The translations under genes were made by a program, and so were the position numbers. Below, piece by piece: positions 32,489-39,352 of a DNA stretch of 40,116 nucleotides (positions are counted from its first letter, which is position 1; every line of letters starts with the position of its first letter). Source of the DNA: Anaerolineales bacterium UBA3499 (GTDB taxonomy: Bacteria > Chloroflexota > Anaerolineae > Anaerolineales > UBA11657); contig DFQC01000011.1 in NCBI GenBank assembly GCA_002377585.1, positions 1 through 40,116 of the forward strand. Direction: 5' to 3'. The notes below the pieces were generated by a model. It saw nothing but the letters and a program-made list of their open reading frames with translations. It was not told the DNA's origin and did not search any database.

Positions 32489-33453
32489 AACCAAAGTCTA
32501 CAACCATTCATACACCGATTTTCTCCTCTCAAGCGCAAAAACTAGTTGACAGCTTTGAAGGTGCTGAGATACATGGAAAACCAAAGGGAGCAAGTCGCAC
32601 CGCTCGTATTATCAATGAAGTTTTTTGTGTTATTACCGAGGAACATAATAGCGATAGCCCAACGGACCTGGCCTACCAGCTACATGAAGCGGCCAGTTAT
32701 TTTATAAAGACTCGTGGACAAATGACGCCAACCATCACAAATGCAATCAATTTAGTCCTAGACGGATTAGACCAACACCTATCGAGCGTATCCGACGTCT
32801 CAAAATTTGTGTTTGACCGCTGCGAGAAATTCAATCTGCAATCACTTGATAACCTAAAGTCTATACAGAGTCATGGTTCAAGCTTACTTGAAAACGGCAT
32901 GAATGTCTTTGTGTACGATTACAGCAGTACTGTAGCAGGTATACTTACATACGCTGGCAATCAATCGAAATCGCTCCAATTGATCATACCTGAAAGCAGA
33001 GCATTAAATGGAGGCTTACCACTTGTAAAATCAGCGATATCATCAGGACATAAAGTGCAATATATCACCGACGCTGCTTCCGGACAACAAATCCCTTCAG
33101 CTAAAGTAGTATTCATTGGTGCTGAATCTATCACGAATCTAGGTGGGTGCTGGAACACAACTGGTAGCACCACCGTTGCTCTACTTGCAAACCATTATAA
33201 CGTTCCACTATACGTACCAACAGAGCTGATGAAATTTGACACTATAAATCCTCCGGGAAGCATACGAACCCCCATATGGAAAGATATACCGGCTATCAAA
33301 GCAAATGACCCTGTGCTATTAGATAAAAGAGTATCTGTCGAAGCTCATGACCTGGATCATGTCAAAGCCGAACTAATCACTGCCTTTGTTACAGAGAAAG
33401 GAATACTCTCTCCAAGCCATACAGTAGCAGCAGCGCAATGCATATTTAGCTAG
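32485..33453 (+). CDS. eIF2B/ribose-1,5-bisphosphate isomerase-like protein
   Basis: A 322-residue protein with the Rossmann-like domain of the eIF2B-alpha/MtnA/R15P isomerase superfamily. Visible points are VYDYSSTVAGIL (143-154), PESRALNGG (169-177, phosphate binding), FIGAESITNLGGCWNTTGS (210-228) in parts, and VYVPTELMKFD. Known isomerases use a Cys in the position near Tyr146-Ser147 and an Asp near Glu214; both are different here. So isomerase activity cannot be assumed. The ATG overlaps the PfkB stop as ATGA; longer in-frame starts run back through the kinase gene and have no support. Confidence 0.82.
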   Translation: MKPKSTTIHTPIFSSQAQKLVDSFEGAEIHGKPKGASRTARIINEVFCVITEEHNSDSPTDLAYQLHEAASYFIKTRGQMTPTITNAINLVLDGLDQHLSSVSDVSKFVFDRCEKFNLQSLDNLKSIQSHGSSLLENGMNVFVYDYSSTVAGILTYAGNQSKSLQLIIPESRALNGGLPLVKSAISSGHKVQYITDAASGQQIPSAKVVFIGAESITNLGGCWNTTGSTTVALLANHYNVPLYVPTELMKFDTINPPGSIRTPIWKDIPAIKANDPVLLDKRVSVEAHDLDHVKAELITAFVTEKGILSPSHTVAAAQCIFS

Positions 33454-33517
33454 ATTGAATTTTGCAGTATTTTACCGTACTGAACTAATGTGCCACGTCA
33501 CTTAAGCCAAAATCCCA

Positions 33518-33546
33518 TTTACATAGTCTTTGCTGTAACCTATACT
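33518..33546 (+). promoter_or_regulatory. Sigma-70-type promoter
   Basis: TTTACA (33518-33523), 17-base spacer, TATACT (33541-33546). It would give a leader of about 70 bases for the small gene at 33621. Confidence 0.5.
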
Positions 33547-33620
33547 GGGTCGAAGTTGTCGTTACAATCTCAATTAGAGCCACTAGAGCATCATCGAACA
33601 TACGAGGAGGAACATTATAC

Positions 33621-33809
33621 GTGCCCAACAACAAAACAAATCTAGATGTAATAATTCAGATAAAACAAAAAGAATGGCTCGATGAAATGGCCACCAAACA
33701 CTCTCTACCAGATGCTTCAAAAGCCTTGCGGGTCCTTATAGACTATGCAATTGAAGAAGGTCCAGAAAACGAAATTTTCAATTATGTAAGGTGTCGTTAC
33801 TGTTACTAA
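33621..33809 (+). CDS. Small RHH-like protein with C-terminal CxxC
   Basis: A 62-residue protein with GTG start and a GAGGAGG site ten bases upstream. The order strand (LDVIIQIKQ), helix (EWLDEMATKH) and helix (ASKALRVLIDYAIEE) suits a ribbon-helix-helix type DNA-binding domain. It ends with RCRYCY, whose CxxC could bind zinc. It may be a regulator, or a member of an unnamed small-protein family. It is the first gene after a promoter at 33518-33546. Confidence 0.6.
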   Translation: MPNNKTNLDVIIQIKQKEWLDEMATKHSLPDASKALRVLIDYAIEEGPENEIFNYVRCRYCY

Positions 33810-33837
33810 TCGACTTAAATATACGTACGGTAAGCAA

Positions 33838-34044
33838 ATGAACAGCAGCTACATTGATCAGTACAAAACTATTTCTAGCAGAATTCTAGAACTGCAGAAG
33901 CAACTTGATTTTTTACAGAACAATTTGTCACAATCGTATGATGACGAAAATTTTACTATAGGTGCTGCCGCAAAGCTCAAGCTTGAAATACAACAACAAC
34001 AATTACTACTTGACAAAATATCCAAACACTTAAACTTCGAATAA
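33838..34044 (+). CDS. Small coiled-coil protein
   Basis: A 68-residue protein with two amphipathic helices: SRILELQKQLDFLQNNL and KLKLEIQQQQLLLDKISKHL. They would form a coiled-coil hairpin. No signal or membrane segment. The ribosome site (GGTAAG) is weak. It lies between the RHH-like and enolase-superfamily genes on the same strand. An overlapping frame on the other strand is less likely because it is low in charge and Cys/Ser-rich. Confidence 0.5.
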   Translation: MNSSYIDQYKTISSRILELQKQLDFLQNNLSQSYDDENFTIGAAAKLKLEIQQQQLLLDKISKHLNFE

Positions 34045-34129
34045 GAAAACTCATAACGCATCCATATCAGTTGTTTCGTGTTGAATATATAGAGCGATAT
34101 CAAATCCAATATACAGGAGGACTATCACA

Positions 34130-35221
34130 ATGAAAATAACTGATATGACTTCATATATAGCATCTATACCTCGGCAAAGATCATTGAACACATATTATGG
34201 TGATATACCAGATACCAAGACAATCACCGTTTTGGTTGACACCGACGATGGAATTACTGGTATTGGACAAACTCTATCACATGCTCCTCACTACGGAGAC
34301 ACAGCCGAATCAATTAAAAACAATATCGACAACCATATAAAACCATCAATCTTAGGACATGACCCATTTGAGATTGAGCTCCTCTTTGACAAAATGTACA
34401 AATCCATAGGAAAAAGCACTCGTTACCCAGTTACGGCTATCGAATTTGCACTTTGGGACATAAAAGGAAAGGCACTTAACGTGCCTGTGTACAACCTTCT
34501 TGGAGGAAAATGTAACGAAGGTGCTCCACTACATGGTCTAGCTGATCGCCTCAGTATAGCCGAGTCAATAGCACATATAGAAAAACTATCAGCAGAAGGT
34601 TGGACATGGATGAAAAGCAAAATCGGATTCGATGTTGACACAGATCTAACCTGGTATCAAGCGGTGCATGACGCTGTTGGAGATAAAGTCAAATTCCAAC
34701 TAGATGGAAACACTGGATACACACTAGGTGAAGCAGTGCATGCACTTACCCAAATGGAGCGGATTGGTGGCATAGCGCTATTTGAACAGCCAGTTCTTCA
34801 TCTAGATGAAATGGCTATATTAACTGAACGATTAGAATCTCCACTACAAGCTGATGAGGCCGTAACCAGTCCTAGAGGAGTATATGAGATAGCGCGATCT
34901 CATGCAGCACATGTACTGCACTTCAAAATAGAAAAGTTTGGTGGTTTACTACAGGCAAAACGAATGGCAGCAATCGGCGAAGCAGCAGGATTGGAATTAT
35001 CTGTTGCACCCTATTTTGACATTATGGCTGCCGCAGCCGCACACTTTGCGATATCGACTCCAAATGTAAAGTGGCCAGCTGGTTTTTCAGACATGGGTGA
35101 CACACTTTTGTCAAAACCATATCTACCAGACGGTCAAGTTCTTGCTCCTCCAGAAAAGCCTGGGCTCGGCGTAGATATTGACGAGGATAAAATGAGATAC
35201 TATGCATCAAAATGGGATTAA
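34130..35221 (+). CDS. Enolase-superfamily (MLE/mandelate racemase-type) enzyme
   Basis: A 363-residue enzyme with N-terminal capping domain and barrel. The acid-base set is complete: KxK at Lys162 and Lys164 (MKSKIGF), metal ligands Asp192 (QLDGNTGY), Glu219 (LFEQPV) and Asp242 (QADEAV), and Lys266 (HFKIEK) on strand six. This is the MLE-type subgroup, which includes cycloisomerases, dipeptide epimerases and acid-sugar or N-succinyl amino acid racemases. AGGAGG lies nine bases before the ATG. Enolase-superfamily expansion is known for SAR202-type marine Chloroflexota. Substrate not deducible. Confidence 0.92.
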   Translation: MKITDMTSYIASIPRQRSLNTYYGDIPDTKTITVLVDTDDGITGIGQTLSHAPHYGDTAESIKNNIDNHIKPSILGHDPFEIELLFDKMYKSIGKSTRYPVTAIEFALWDIKGKALNVPVYNLLGGKCNEGAPLHGLADRLSIAESIAHIEKLSAEGWTWMKSKIGFDVDTDLTWYQAVHDAVGDKVKFQLDGNTGYTLGEAVHALTQMERIGGIALFEQPVLHLDEMAILTERLESPLQADEAVTSPRGVYEIARSHAAHVLHFKIEKFGGLLQAKRMAAIGEAAGLELSVAPYFDIMAAAAAHFAISTPNVKWPAGFSDMGDTLLSKPYLPDGQVLAPPEKPGLGVDIDEDKMRYYASKWD

Positions 35222-35457
35222 TCAACAATTACACATTTAACCCACACATACAAAATAATCTAATTGGACGGTTATAATCACCGCAACAAACAATATATAT
35301 ATGTTGGTCCGTCAATACTAGTAATATACCCAGCATTTCAAGACATATTATTAGTCCAGCCTAGCACCAATCAAATGCGTAAAGGCATCAGCATATATTC
35401 ATTAGCCACGATTCTATATAATTAACCATCATGAAAAAACAAAAAAGGATTTCTAAT

Positions 35458-35958
35458 ATGCTCACTCCAACATTGATAATGGGTGGTATAGCCGGGGTTC
35501 TAGTACTGGCCGGATACTACCAAGGTAACAACCTCCATATCACTGGACTTCAAATATCAGCAAAAATGATAGTACAAATGATGCCACTACTACTACTAGC
35601 CTTGGTTATAGCTGGTATGTCTCAAGTATTTGCGGCACAACAAGAGGCTTTTATCACAAAGTGGCTAGGACCCGAATCTGGATTGCGAGGAATTATGTTA
35701 GCTTCAGTAGCTGGCACACTAACCCCAGGAGGGCCTGTTGTAACCGTCCCACTTCTCGCTGGACTATTACGCTCGGGAAGCAGCATAGGTGTAGCAGTAG
35801 CATATTTGACTGGTTGGGGAGCCTGGTCACTGGCAAGACTACCATTAGAAGTTGCGATACTCGGCTGGAAGTTCACATTGATACGAGTCGCAAGCGTTTG
35901 CCTACTTCCTCCCATTGCCGGTCTAATCGCACAGACCTTTTTCTCTAAAGCAACCTAA
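35458..35958 (+). CDS. Half-size permease of the ArsP/UPF0718 type
   Basis: A 166-residue membrane protein with four or five helices. VQMMPLLLLALVIAGMSQVF, the GTLTPGGPVVTVPLLAGLL loop and GWKFTLIRVASVCLLPPIAGLIA match one half of the two-domain ArsP/UPF0718 permeases. The double-glycine-proline loop is the usual pore signature. It should dimerise or pair with another half. I choose the ATG at 35458 with AAGGA eight bases upstream; a possible -10 TATAAT (35417-35422) also allows the ATG at 35431 as near-leaderless. Substrate unknown. Confidence 0.8.
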   Translation: MLTPTLIMGGIAGVLVLAGYYQGNNLHITGLQISAKMIVQMMPLLLLALVIAGMSQVFAAQQEAFITKWLGPESGLRGIMLASVAGTLTPGGPVVTVPLLAGLLRSGSSIGVAVAYLTGWGAWSLARLPLEVAILGWKFTLIRVASVCLLPPIAGLIAQTFFSKAT

Positions 35959-35991
35959 ATCAAAGATGTAGAACACATCTACTACAGAACC

Positions 35992-36144
35992 ATGACAACC
36001 AACAAACAAACCTACCTTATCTGGCTAATTGGAGTAATAGTTTGGAATTTTGGCTTTCCTGCAATGCCACCATTGGCGGATGTTTTAGCGGCAGTTATTC
36101 TATCGTTAGGTCACTATCTGCTTGCTCGTCAATTTAATAAATGA
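35992..36144 (+). CDS. 50-residue two-helix membrane protein
   Basis: A short gene just after the half permease. The product has two hydrophobic helices: TYLIWLIGVIVWNFGF and VLAAVILSLGHYLLA, linked by PAMPPLAD. No ribosome site is obvious. The order, strand and small gap (33 bases) suggest that it is an accessory subunit of the permease. I do not recognise the family. Confidence 0.6.
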   Translation: MTTNKQTYLIWLIGVIVWNFGFPAMPPLADVLAAVILSLGHYLLARQFNK

Positions 36145-36230
36145 TTTACATATCACAACCACTAACCTATATCTTGTTATTTTCCATGATCATCTACACC
36201 ATTGTGATATCTAGCCATTACGCACAAAAT

Positions 36231-37328
36231 CTATTGGTGTCTCTGCACACCAGCACGATACTTTTCTCTAAATTCATCTAGTGGTATAAAGTCACTTCCT
36301 TGTAGAACGTACCAGTGTAGCCACCCGTTACAAGGAGAACCTCCTATAAAATACCGGCCGACCTGATGAATCGACCCCTCAAATCCATCAATTGCTCTAA
36401 TCTTGGCATCCGGCTTGATAACCGCCGCTTTATTTGTATTCTTCTGAAAATAAATCTTCTGGCCAGCACCCAACAAACCATTTTCTACGAGTGTTGCAAA
36501 AGATATGCGATTTCTTTTTTTCTTCAAATCACGTACATCAAACACATCAGAGTTATACTCTTCTGGCTGTACTGCCTCTATTCTTTTCTGAGCCATATGT
36601 ATATATTTCTTGTCAGATTCTATGCCAAGCCAATCTCGATGCAATCTTTTTGCAACCACTCCTGTAGTGCCGCTTCCCATGAACGGATCTAGAACCAAAT
36701 CACCAGGATTGCTAGACGAAAGTATCACACGATATAGTAACGATTCGGGTTTTTGAGTAGAATGAGCTGTATTCCCTACTTCATCGCGCAATCTCTCCGG
36801 ACCTTTTGCCAATGGAATTATCCACCAATCACTTCGCATCTGTTTATCATCGTTAAAACTTTTCATCGCCTGATAATTAAACACATATTTACTTCCCTTT
36901 GTAACACTAGCCCATATAAGTGTCTCATGCGCATTTGCAAATCTTACACCACGAAAATTGGGCATCGGATTTGTTTTGATCCAGACAACATCGTTTAATA
37001 TCCAGAATCCAATATCCTGCATAATCCTTCCAACTCTAAATATATTATGGTAACTACCGATAACCCAAATAGATCCCGACGGCTTAAGAACGTGTCTACA
37101 TGCCGTTAACCATGCTGCAGTAAATTCGTCATAGGACTGAAAATCATCAAATCTATCCCATTTATCAGACACCCCCTCAACTCTTGTCATGTCGGGACGA
37201 TGCAGATCTTCCTCTAATTGAAGGTTATAAGGTGGATCCGCAAATATCAAATCAACGGATTTGCTCGGCAAGGACCATAAAACCTCAATACAATTTCCTT
37301 TAATGATTTTATTCCGCACTATTTCCAT
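36231..37328 (-). CDS. ccrM: CcrM-type adenine DNA methyltransferase with RAMA domain
   Basis: A 365-residue beta-class N6-adenine methyltransferase. The catalytic DPPYN is at 31-35 and the SAM-binding DPFMGSGTTG at 214-223. Strings typical of CcrM include NLQL after the catalytic site, SYHNIFRVG, FWILNDVVWIKTNPMPNFRG and AHSTQKPE. The C-terminal ~85 residues (about 275-360) look like the RAMA domain seen on CcrM. CcrM of Alphaproteobacteria methylates GANTC. No restriction gene is next to it, so it is an orphan. GAGG is eight bases before the ATG. Specificity is inferred from similarity. Confidence 0.92.
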   Translation of the reverse strand: MEIVRNKIIKGNCIEVLWSLPSKSVDLIFADPPYNLQLEEDLHRPDMTRVEGVSDKWDRFDDFQSYDEFTAAWLTACRHVLKPSGSIWVIGSYHNIFRVGRIMQDIGFWILNDVVWIKTNPMPNFRGVRFANAHETLIWASVTKGSKYVFNYQAMKSFNDDKQMRSDWWIIPLAKGPERLRDEVGNTAHSTQKPESLLYRVILSSSNPGDLVLDPFMGSGTTGVVAKRLHRDWLGIESDKKYIHMAQKRIEAVQPEEYNSDVFDVRDLKKKRNRISFATLVENGLLGAGQKIYFQKNTNKAAVIKPDAKIRAIDGFEGSIHQVGRYFIGGSPCNGWLHWYVLQGSDFIPLDEFREKYRAGVQRHQ

Positions 37329-37545
37329 ATTCTTACCTCGCCAAACCCACTGCTATCTGACTCCTAGAATTATACTTTGCAAACTATTTAAGATATAATG
37401 AATGTTTCTACAAATTTCTGCATCATCGACCTGCGAGAAGATCACGTCCCTACATCAGTCAACTTATAATTCATGGGTAGCAACATTTACAGGGAAGCAA
37501 ATTTCTACTAATTGAGCAAATATTATGAAAAGAGGAACCAATATC

Positions 37546-37971
37546 ATGTTCTACATAGCACCAATGATAGTATTATTAGGCGCAGTAAGTTTTCACTATT
37601 TTGCTAGACGCATACCAACATCACTTAATCCGATCGTTGCTGTAACAGCTACATATGTAGCCATTGCAATCATAGCATCAACCCTAATTCCTCTATTTCC
37701 ATCAGACGGCGGTTTATTAAAGCAAGTCCGCCAGCTAAGCTGGATCCAAATCGCAATGGCTATTTCAATAATATTCCTTGATATAGGATTTATCTTAATG
37801 TATCGAAATGGATGGAATCTAAGTACAGGAAATCTTGTTACAAGCGTTTTTACCAACATTGCACTACTTGCCATAGGAGTTTTGCTTATCGGAGACAAAG
37901 CTACACCTATGAACCTGGCCGGCGTATTAATATGTATCGCCGGAGTTGCAATGATTGGATACCAACCGTGA
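37546..37971 (+). CDS. Short EamA/DMT-type membrane protein (different half)
   Basis: A 141-residue protein with four or five helices that resembles one EamA repeat but is distinct from the three 138-residue paralogues. GWNLSTGNLVTSVFTNIALLAIG and NLAGVLICIAGVAMIG are the DMT-like signals. I select the ATG at 37546 with AGAGGA nine bases upstream; an ATG at 37525 lacks a site. It is convergent with paralogue C 14 bases away. The two might form a heterodimeric transporter. Confidence 0.72.
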   Translation: MFYIAPMIVLLGAVSFHYFARRIPTSLNPIVAVTATYVAIAIIASTLIPLFPSDGGLLKQVRQLSWIQIAMAISIIFLDIGFILMYRNGWNLSTGNLVTSVFTNIALLAIGVLLIGDKATPMNLAGVLICIAGVAMIGYQP

Positions 37972-37985
37972 GCGATTGTTTCAAA

Positions 37986-38402
37986 TTACCGTGACAGAAC
38001 GACGATAGAGCTTACCCCTAGACCTAACCCAATCAACTTTGTAATGGTTACCGGCTCTCGATAAATCAATACTGCTAATATCACTGAAACAACCATACCA
38101 AGTCGTGATATAGGAAATATTATACTACCTGCACCTCCCATACTAAACGCCATAATTAGAGCATAGACCGCGATACCAGCCAACACACCTCCCAAAGCTC
38201 CATAGCCTATCATTCTATAAGACAAGGAAAATCCTTGTTTATTAATAACATGTATAACTATTCCAACCGCAGCAAAAGTTAATCCTTCCACAATCATATA
38301 GCTAGGAGCATACACCTGGTTAGCTCCAGCAACTTGCCACAAGAAACTTCCAACGCCAAACGCAAAAAGACTAACTACAGCAAGTGATATCGATATATTC
38401 AT
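37986..38402 (-). CDS. Single-domain EamA/DMT-type transporter, 138 aa (paralogue C)
   Basis: 138 residues, paralogous to the proteins at 910-1326 and 30218-30634. Shared segments are VAGANQVYAPSYMIVEG, the short NKQGF loop, MGGAGSIIFPIS and YREPVTITKLIGLGLGVSS. GGAGGATT precedes the ATG. It is more diverged at the N-terminus (FLWQ in place of FFSK). It is 123 bases downstream of the GlnQ-type gene on the same strand. Substrate unknown. Confidence 0.83.
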   Translation of the reverse strand: MNISISLAVVSLFAFGVGSFLWQVAGANQVYAPSYMIVEGLTFAAVGIVIHVINKQGFSLSYRMIGYGALGGVLAGIAVYALIMAFSMGGAGSIIFPISRLGMVVSVILAVLIYREPVTITKLIGLGLGVSSIVVLSR

Positions 38403-38525
38403 AATCCTCCAATTAAGTACATGCCAGCTACAATGTAAACGGCTTTATATTTAGATTGTTTATACAAATGAAATATTACAGAACAATCATGAATAAAGTA
38501 ATTCAACTCTATAGAATTACCAAAT

Positions 38526-39293
38526 CTATTGCAGGATCTGTGACAGAAACAGCTTAGTGCGTTCACTGCTTGGATCTTCAAACATCTGCTTAGGTGTTCC
38601 TTCTTCGACGACTTGCCCCTCGTCGAAGAAAACCATCCTATCACATACCTCTCGAGCAAAACCCATTTCATGAGTTACAACCAACATAGTCATTCCTGAT
38701 TCAGCCAATTCTGTCATAACATCCAGCACCTCTTTGATCATCTCTGGGTCGAGAGCGGAAGTCGGCTCATCGAACAACATAATCTTAGGTTGCATAGCTA
38801 AAGCACGTGCAATAGCAACTCTTTGTTGCTGGCCTCCCGATAGCTGACCAGGGTACTTATCAGCTTGCTCAGGAATACCTACCCTTTCCAGCAATTGCAT
38901 GGCTGACTCTCCTGCTTTCTCTTTAGACCATTTCCTCACATGGAGGGGAGCCAAGGTTATATTACTCAAAACGGTAAGATGGGGAAACAAATTAAATGCC
39001 TGAAAAACCATGCCGATTTCCTGTCTAATCGCAGCGATATTCTTCAAGTCACTTGTTAATTCAATCCCGTCCACAATAATTTGACCACTCTGGTGCTCTT
39101 CAAGTCGATTAATAGTTCGGATAAAAGTAGATTTTCCCGATCCTGACGGACCAAAGATGACAACCTTCTCGCCCTTGTATACCTCCATATCGATTCCACG
39201 CAACGCATGAAAGTCACCAAACCATTTGTTTACTTCATGAGCGACGATAATTGGTTCCTCTCCTCTAATCCCATGAATATCATTAGTATTCAT
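38526..39293 (-). CDS. glnQ: Amino-acid-type ABC transporter ATP-binding protein
   Basis: A 255-residue ABC ATPase of the polar-amino-acid group (GlnQ/HisP type). Walker A GPSGSGKST (48-56), Q-loop FQAFNLFPHLTV, signature LSGGQQQR, Walker B MLFDEPTSALDPE and the H-loop VVTHEMGFA are all present. GGGAGACAAT precedes the ATG. No amino acid binding protein or permease is next to it, so it is an orphan in this window. Such ATPases do not normally serve Dpp-type permeases. Its true partners may lie outside the window. Confidence 0.93.
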   Translation of the reverse strand: MNTNDIHGIRGEEPIIVAHEVNKWFGDFHALRGIDMEVYKGEKVVIFGPSGSGKSTFIRTINRLEEHQSGQIIVDGIELTSDLKNIAAIRQEIGMVFQAFNLFPHLTVLSNITLAPLHVRKWSKEKAGESAMQLLERVGIPEQADKYPGQLSGGQQQRVAIARALAMQPKIMLFDEPTSALDPEMIKEVLDVMTELAESGMTMLVVTHEMGFAREVCDRMVFFDEGQVVEEGTPKQMFEDPSSERTKLFLSQILQ

Positions 39294-39352
39294 ATTGTCT
39301 CCCTATTCTCACACTTACAGTGAAGTAAATATATAATAGTGGCCTTTTTAAT

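Noticed and set aside
33858..34109. Minus frame opposite the small coiled-coil gene.
   Set aside because: Cys/Ser-rich low-complexity product with no ribosome site; plus frame has a coherent coiled coil and gene order.
35271..35334. Possible inverted repeat TTGGACGG / CCGTCAA near an AT-rich stretch.
   Set aside because: The arms need a one-base gap and are short; no strong promoter element inside.
37380..37394. A 15-base word shared with 23236-23250 (CAAACTATTTAAGAT).
   Set aside because: At this AT content and length one such match in 40 kb is expected by chance.
38399..38671. A 90-codon minus frame.
   Set aside because: It is mostly inside the ABC ATPase gene in another frame.
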